From the NCBI GenBank assembly GCA_036362985.1, contig JAYGXS010000004.1, positions 30,453,818-30,517,817 on the forward strand: a stretch of 64,000 bases of DNA, written 5' to 3'. The notes under the pieces are model-generated. The model saw only the letters and a list, made by a program, of their open reading frames with translations. It was not told the DNA's origin and made no database searches. Positions within the stretch are counted from its first letter, which is position 1, and each line of letters opens with the position of its first letter. Positions 57,731 through 64,000 of the stretch are shown piece by piece. Source of the DNA: Ligula intestinalis (taxonomy: Eukaryota; Platyhelminthes; Cestoda; Diphyllobothriidea; Diphyllobothriidae). The translations under genes and the position numbers were made by a program.

Positions 57731-57734
57731 CTTG

Positions 57735-58485
57735 CTATCGAATTGATAACAGTTCTTGAGACAGAGCTAAAGCATGCCCAAGACGTTTTGTTTTGGAATA
57801 TGTGACGACCCACGCCTGGTACTTTTAATAAGCACGAACGCTGAATTCGCCGATCCCGGTTCCAAAGCCCGTAAGAGAGAAGAGAGAAGACCAGTCGGCC
57901 AGAGAGAGATAGAGAGAGAGACTCAGACAAAGCAATTTACAGCAAGTCAGTCTTATCACAGGTTGGGGAGTATTTATTTAGTCCGCTCCATGAGCAGGCG
58001 TCAACGGCATGGGACCAATCAGCTATGAGGAAAAATCGATAGTCACGGCGCGCTCTCATGACAACAGCGTAAGTTGCACCCGCGGGCCTTTCTGTACGAT
58101 GAGGAATCGTGGGAATAGGCGCATTACCAATAGAATATCAATAGGATTTTCGTCTAAACGTGTCTGTGTTCGGATTGAAGATTAAAATCTGCAAGCCAAT
58201 GTCTTCTCACCCATTAAGTAATTTGTACGTGTCCTTATTTGCTGCACCCTGTAACTTGGTTCTGCAGCTCATACGTGCGTGCGTGTGTGCGATTACACTA
58301 GACAGTAAAACAGACACGTCGCTTTCTCTCATCGCAAACACTGGAGTCGTAAACACCGTCTGCAAACGTTTCTGATCAATCAATGCAACAAATAAGTGTA
58401 GATAAAGCTGTGTTCGCTGCCGTTTCTCGTATAGTTTTGTTGATTTTGTTCCTTTGGAAACCATATACGTGTATAACTGGAATGT
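57735..58485. other. Interval with an AG-rich tract
   Basis: A GAGAGA-type tract lies at about 57880-57925. Nothing else was recognised. Confidence 0.35.
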
Positions 58486-58488
58486 GGG

Positions 58489-59227
58489 GTACGAGGGTAG
58501 AATCCTATTTCAGGTCTCAGAAATTGTTTAAATAATCTAATGTTTTCTCAACAAAATAGCGCACCATAAATAACCGCAAAAATTAACTTACATTTTTTTT
58601 CTTACTTATGGTTTATTGGGTGTGGCAAATTTGGACACTTTTTAATTACTTTTCCTTTATAGTTTTTTGGGTTTCTGGCTATTCCTGGAAAAAATTGTGG
58701 TTAGAAGGTCATCTACTTCAACTTACCTAAGTTCATACTTACCGTTCTGGAGTCGGATTATCATCGTTTGCGGCGCGAAGCGCCACGCACACCTCCAATT
58801 TACATGCCCGACGACTTAACGTTAGTTTATTCTGTACAGTTTTTTAAACTGATTTATATTTAAGTACAGTTTTCAGTTCATTATTATGTTTACTTTTTTA
58901 GTTTGGTTTTAGATTATTTTGTGGGTAAGTGAGTTCAGCTTACTTTACTCTAGGTTTTTAGTTAGTTCATTTTAGTTTCAGTTAGTTATTTTTTTAATTT
59001 AGTTATTCCCCAATATTTGCATGATTGCACATTTTAATTACAGCGCACTTTTTTTCTGACAAACATTAAATTGGTATAATAATTATTCCTGTTTTTTTCT
59101 ACTTCTATTAACTTTATTTTTTTATTTATATTCCCCAGACTGTATGCTGTTTACTACACCCGGTCCTGTATAACATAAAGATAGGGGCTTTCGCGTGCTG
59201 ATCTAGGACCCAAAGCAGGATTCTACC
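58489..59227. repeat. Repeat family B, copy 3: element with terminal inverted repeats
   Basis: Left end GGTAGAATCCTATTTCAGG at about 58489 and right end, inverted, GGTAGAATCCTGCTTTGGG at about 59227. The interior is AT-rich, about 740 bp in all, with no coding capacity, as in a MITE. Confidence 0.6.
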
Positions 59228-59584
59228 ATTGCAAAGTGAGCAGCAACAGCATGACTACTTTATTAGTAATCCGGAGCATAGACAAAGCATTCGTTCTTAG
59301 CTTTTGGTGGGAGAATTGAAATGCCACAAGGCTCGTTGCTTCTGGATGCCCTGGTTGTTAGACCATGAAACAGTGCTGCCTGAATGATTGACTGCTACGA
59401 GGGCCGCTTGTATTCGCCCAAGGATACATACACTTTAGGCACTAGAACGCCAATTTTCTCCGACTGACCCGTAAAAAGGACTCTTATGGCCCTCTAAACC
59501 GGACACAGGAATAGGACCAACCCGCCAAAGTAATAAATATGGCCCTGCGCATAATTTCAGGAAGGGCAAATATTAAGAAGAAGA

Positions 59585-59680
59585 AGAAGATTCGATCGCT
59601 GGGACAATACGTTTATCCGCCGGACGTTTCGACATCCCTCGCAGATTCATCATCAGAGACATCAGTAGGAAACAGTAGCA
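59585..59680 (-). mobile_element. PLE 3' end with hammerhead-like core
   Basis: The minus strand reads CTGATGA (59656-59650), stem II candidate ATCTGCGAGGGAT, GAAA (59630-59627), then GTCCGGCGGAT as stem III with a 3-nt loop, and the tail CCAGCGATCGAATCTTCTTC. It is the most intact hammerhead candidate here. Confidence 0.55.
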
Positions 59681-59684
59681 GAAA

Positions 59685-60505
59685 CGGGTCTGCTGCTAGG
59701 GCAAATACTGCCGACCCATACTCCCAATACAGCTCTCAGCCTTACTCTGAACCTCAACTGCACTCTAAACTATAACCCTCCAGGTAACATTAAACCCAAC
59801 TTTAATTCTAACCCTGACACTTTTTTCCGTAACTTGGCCCTAAGCCACCTGGATTGCGGACGGTAAGTGTGTTAATGTCCTGCTCAGGAGATCACAAAGT
59901 CGATTCTATACAGCCTGACCGCTCTACCTCCCCCTCAATCTCCAACACCACAAACGTAAACAGATGAGGCCGACAGAGGCGCAAGCATTTCGCATATTTT
60001 TTGGATTCCACCGCATGCTGCATCCATCGCAGATGCTTGCACTTGATGAGAAGGCTGACAGGACTGCCTGCACCAAGTCGTCAGAGGACTGCAATAATGG
60101 CTTGACAATTTGACCCCGCAGTCTTACTGCTGGAAGCAGTGTTCACTTGTGTGCGTGCCCCGCTTGACTAAAGAATTTTTCCTGGCACTGCCTTAAGCCC
60201 TCTATCAAACCATGTCGTCTTCCGTTTTTATACTTGAAGAAAGGGGATCTTTCGGTTTTGAAAAGCTTTCAAAATTTCTGAATAATTATGCACCCACCCT
60301 ACTGCTATACCTGCATTCAAGGTCTTCAAAATTCATGCAGTATTCATTCCACCTAAGGAAAAGCGCACAGTTCTCTAGACTATGCGGAGGAGGTCATGCA
60401 GTGCCCACAAATCTTTGTATACCATGCTATATACTTGATAAGTGACATCAATAAATGCACAGGAAAGATGCTTTATAAATGGATATATAGTATGATGAGT
60501 GCTGC
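59685..60505. other. Interval without recognised genes
   Basis: No exon or element was identified between the PLE tail and the foldback element. Confidence 0.35.
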
Positions 60506-60509
60506 AAGA

Positions 60510-61455
60510 AGCATTCCGAAATTTGCAAAAGACCGGTAATCACCAGCAAAATTACATTGAGTAGGGTTGCAATACTATTCATCATGCAGTCCAGTTTCAC
60601 TTCTTATCAGTCACGCTAGCATGCCGACTCTGTGATGAGCTTCTTTCTGAACGCTGCAAAAAAGTTGATTCTGTAAAAAATGGCTACGTAAGTAGCATGC
60701 ATTTTTATTCATGATTTTGAGTGCCTTTACAAATTCAAATATATTTTGTGGAAAGCATGCACAAAAACGTTCGCTTTTGTATTTATTTGATAAAAAATTA
60801 CGCCTTCTTTAAATTTTATTCTAAAGGGAAGAGTTTCCTTTGGGTTTTAAAAAGCTTCTAAATTGCTGAAAGGTTTTGAAACCTACCAACTGCTAGAACT
60901 GAATTCACGTTTTACAAACTGAATGCTATGTTCATCCTGTTTAAGAAAAAGTACGTTATTGCCTACGCTTTGAGGAAGTGGTTGCATTGCTCTCATAGAA
61001 TTTCAAAACAGACATGCATCATGCTGTATATATCGGGGGCAGCATTAATCAATTGAGGGATAAGATGTATTATGAATGAACAGCGCCATGTCATAAAAAA
61101 CTCAAAATTAGAAAATTTTTTAAAACCGAAGGAAACCCTTCCTTTAAGAATAAAATTTAAAGAAGGCGTAACTTGCTATCAGACAAGTACGAGAAATAAT
61201 TTTTCGGACATGCTTTCCATAAAATATATTTGAATTTGTAAAGGCAGTCAAAATCACTGATAAAATACATCCCATTTTAGTAGCCATTTTTTACAGAATC
61301 AACTTTTTCGCAGAGGTCAAAAAGAAGCTCATCACAGAGTCGGCATCCTAGCGTGACTGAAAATAATTGAAATTGGACTGTAGGATGAACAGTATTGCAA
61401 CCCTACTCAATGTTGGTTTCAGAGTGATTGCCGATCTTTTTAAAATTGCGGAGTT
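60510..61455. repeat. Foldback element C, copy 3 (most complete)
   Basis: Matching inverted blocks from the outside in: ATTGAGTAGGGTTGCAATAC (60558) with its complement at about 61415; GCCGACTCTGTGATGAGCTT with its complement near 61345; AAGTTGATTCTGTAAAAAAT near 61300; TACGCCTTCTTTAAATTTTA (60798) near 61170. Arms are about 380 bp around a 150-200 bp middle. No open frame. Confidence 0.75.
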
Positions 61456-61459
61456 TTGG

Positions 61460-62600
61460 TTGCAGTACTCGCCATACTGTATATATGAGAAGGGCCTTTT
61501 AGGAGTGGGAGGGGTCAGCGGATTTGCTCAATTCAGCTGATTCGTTTGTGAAAAAAATCGCAGCCTTGGTCAGAGTCGAAGCCACACGGCAAGGAAGGCT
61601 TTTATGTAGCCAACGTTCTAGGATTGAGCTACGAGGCTCACAGTGCACCGTGAATTTAATCCCACTTGGACCGCATAAATATCCATGCCCCCCACCAGAC
61701 TGTCTTACGGAATTGGTAGTTAAGCATTTAATTCTTGGTTAACGAGTGTAAATGAATATCTGATTGTGTGGAAAGTGATCAAAGAATATTATATTATCGC
61801 CAATTATGGTTGTTTTAATGAGCTCAATAGCATCAACTCCATCAGCATAAACTCCTGTTGCTCAGAACATGATGCCTTTTGGTGGAAATTTGACCTTATA
61901 TTGGCGGACTTTAACAGAAAAGAGGGAAATTCGACGGCATATTAGCAGAAGTTAATGAAGAATGCGAAGGTCGGGCTACTGCAAATGTAAAAGTAGGCTA
62001 TTGATATAAGTCGAAGACAAATAGGACCGCCAAAAACAGTTCTATGGATAATTCATTTTACAAACCCACTTAAGTAATCTTTCAGACACCATTAACACAT
62101 TTCAGCATTTTGGTTGAAATTTCATGAAGTGACAAATCTACTAGAAATCACTGCTTTTCGTTATGGGCTTGAACTTTAAAACCAATTCACCAGGGAGCTC
62201 TAGATTCAGGGGATGCTGGTTTGCGCAGGTATTCCAGTCTCCTCCAGTGACCACGTCGCGTTGAAGTAACCACATCTTGCGAGTTGGCACGTTGCCCTCC
62301 CGACTGCTGCTGTTGCTGCTGAATGTCTAACCATCCACGTTCGAAACAATCTTCATGTTTCGCCGGCACAGTCTTTGTCTGCGTATTTGTATGCCTAATC
62401 TTTAGGGCTCTAAGCACGTAGGTTGACTCAGCCCCATTAAATGTACGCTTCCACCTTGAAATGCCTAGTAAGTGCCTCTTATGTGTGTGGCTAGGACAAT
62501 TTAGGCTCTTCCATAGTCGACAGTTCGACCACTGATTCCGATACTGTCCATCATTTGCTCTACAGTCCGACGATGCAGGGACGATGACTTACGCCTGGAT
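61460..62600. other. Interval without recognised genes
   Basis: Short open frames exist but show no family motif. A diverged block E (GTTCGACCACTGATTCCGAT) lies at about 62522. Confidence 0.35.
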
Positions 62601-62614
62601 TAATTTTAGGTGAT

Positions 62615-63240
62615 AGTAGACTTGCGTTGCATTTACCGCACTCTCACTCTCTCTTCCCGCCTGTGCTCGGTGTCAAGACGGAGCCAAGAAGATGGGAGAC
62701 GGGATTGGGCGCAGGCAGCCGATGCCGCCACCACGCGGAGTGGGGGCGCCACGAAAGCCACGGGTGGCTGGTGCGACGTGAGCCTGCATCTACGCGTGCC
62801 TGCTACCAATGCCTCCCCCTCCCCCCGGCCATGATCGACATTTCCTATGGGAGTGTAAGCCTCACAATGTCTACCAAGTCCCAATCTAGCCGCCGTGTTG
62901 GTCCGGCGCATCTTTCGCCCGGCCCGTTTAGCGGACAAACGTCGTTCGTCACGTTGAATACACACGATAGCTCGATCATCAGTTCAAAGGATATCAACCA
63001 TGTGCTCCACGGCAGGATGGTGCAAGGGCGGTGACTGACGCGTGAATTAATTGTAAGAGATGGTAGAGTTGCGTTGCATCTGCCGCACGCTCTCTTCCCA
63101 CGCCAGCCCGAGCCAAATTTCAAGAAGACCGGAGGCGGGATCATGCACAGGTGGCTGGCGTGGCGCGAGCCTGCACCTACGCGTGCCTTCACGCCTCCCC
63201 CCATGTGCGGCGTTTGATATGGCAACGTAAGCCAAATAAT
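62615..63240 (+). repeat. Two direct copies of a GC-rich repeat
   Basis: The block TTGCGTTGCAT with CCGCAC, GTGGCTGG, GAGCCTGCA and CTACGCGTGCC occurs at about 62622-62860 and again at 63070-63230. The copies are diverged. Open frames over them on both strands look like by-products of high GC. Confidence 0.55.
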
Positions 63241-63289
63241 GCCTGTCAAGCCCTGAACTGGCCCCCAAGGTTTTAACAAGGGACTGTTC

Positions 63290-64000
63290 ATATTACACTT
63301 CCATACCGATACTGTTATAAACTTGTGTTTTCCTGTGTCAAAACCGGTTATGTCCCCCAGTTACGTGTTAGGAGGAGAAGGCAGACAGGATAGCAGATAA
63401 TACTTTTCTGTCATAGTTCCTGTCTGTACATCAACTTTGTCTTCTGTGTGTCCGGCAGCTTGTCCTAAGTCCGTCAGCAGCGGCCTCCTGTCGTCGGTGT
63501 CTCGGCAGCAGAATCTCGTCTAGAGCAAGAGAGTCCCGAGTCCCAGCAACAGAATGCCGTGTCGCTAGCAGCAGAGTCTCCTGTCTCCAGCAGCAGATTA
63601 CCCTCTCCAGTGGTGGCAGCGTATTTAAAGACCAACGGCCTTTGTTCCTTACTGGCCCCTCTGCAGGCAGCCATCGTGGGGTGTCCTCAGGATGACACGT
63701 CGCGCCCTCAGTAACGCGCGCATGTGCATGCCTCCTTTCGTGGCCCCTTGTCATGCGTCACCTCAGAATCTGGCCGGCAGCTATCCTTGCGTCCTCGCGT
63801 GTCGGCCCTTAAAAGTCACGCGTCTTCACCTGTTCTGCCTTCGCCCGCTGGCCTGTCACTTCCTTTGTTGTCTTGCCCTCAGGACGGCCAGAGTGATGGC
63901 TCGCGTGCTGGGCCGTCCTAAAAACTTTGTTATTAGTGCTATTTGTAGGTTTACTTGATAAAACAAGCAGTCTTATCATTGGTGTATCATTTCTACCAGT
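63290..64000. other. GC-rich interval at the window edge
   Basis: CAGCAGCAG-rich and GC-rich sequence with a TATTTAAAG near 63622. It could be a repeat or the edge of a gene outside the window; nothing decisive is visible. Confidence 0.3.

Noticed and set aside
62187..63958. Several open frames of 70-150 codons on both strands
   Set aside because: The region is GC-rich and repeated; frames overlap on both strands and have no recognisable domain.
1..64000. CRISPR arrays, bacterial operons, ribosome binding sites
   Set aside because: The window has spliced genes and eukaryotic retroelements; no spaced direct repeats of CRISPR type were seen.

Overview
This is a gene-poor, repeat-rich stretch of animal genome. 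I infer a flatworm, most likely a tapeworm of the Spirometra/Dibothriocephalus type. The reasons are 30- and 36-nt introns in a conserved gene, many Penelope-like elements (PLEs), CR1/jockey-like and RTE-like LINEs, and many short dispersed repeats. The species call is inference; nothing in the window proves it.

Two host genes can be reconstructed, both on the minus strand and both encoding ubiquitin-ligase subunits. MAEA (GID9 homologue of the GID/CTLH E3 ligase) runs from an ATG at 33706 to at least 25587 in eight exons whose phases all agree. A gene resembling ANAPC4 (APC/C subunit 4) runs from about 18.8 kb to a stop at 4853. Its 5' WD40-encoding exons and one central exon were not found, and a poly(A) signal lies at 4800-4805. 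A third minus-strand gene may begin near 0.75 kb and leave the window to the left. A possible terminal exon of unknown identity lies at 22300-22437.

Mobile DNA fills the rest. From 1 to 25 kb it sits between and inside the ANAPC4 exons: LTR-like repeat A, repeat F, a 28S rRNA fragment, two PLE GIY-YIG endonuclease copies (11.3 and 20.7 kb), a third decayed PLE (22.5-23.2 kb) and a tRNA-derived SINE. From 25 to 34 kb is MAEA, with an RTE-like fragment in its largest intron. From 35 to 44 kb there are three decayed LINE regions and a better preserved CR1/jockey-like LINE (39.67-43.66 kb) that carries a nested PLE with an 11-bp target duplication. At 44-44.75 kb a Ty3/gypsy fragment ends in an inverted repeat. 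At 48.62-51.30 kb is an hAT transposon with both ends and a near-perfect 8-bp target duplication. From 52 to 64 kb are foldback elements, a TIR element, repeat F, a PLE reverse-transcriptase remnant and GC-rich repeats; no host gene was recognised there.

The observations most worth following are hammerhead-ribozyme-like cores in the PLE tails, the inverted PLE at 11.2-11.8 kb, the three foldback copies and the 28S fragment. All splice calls come from reading consensus sites and phases by eye, and all family assignments are from memory of the protein families; no database search was run.
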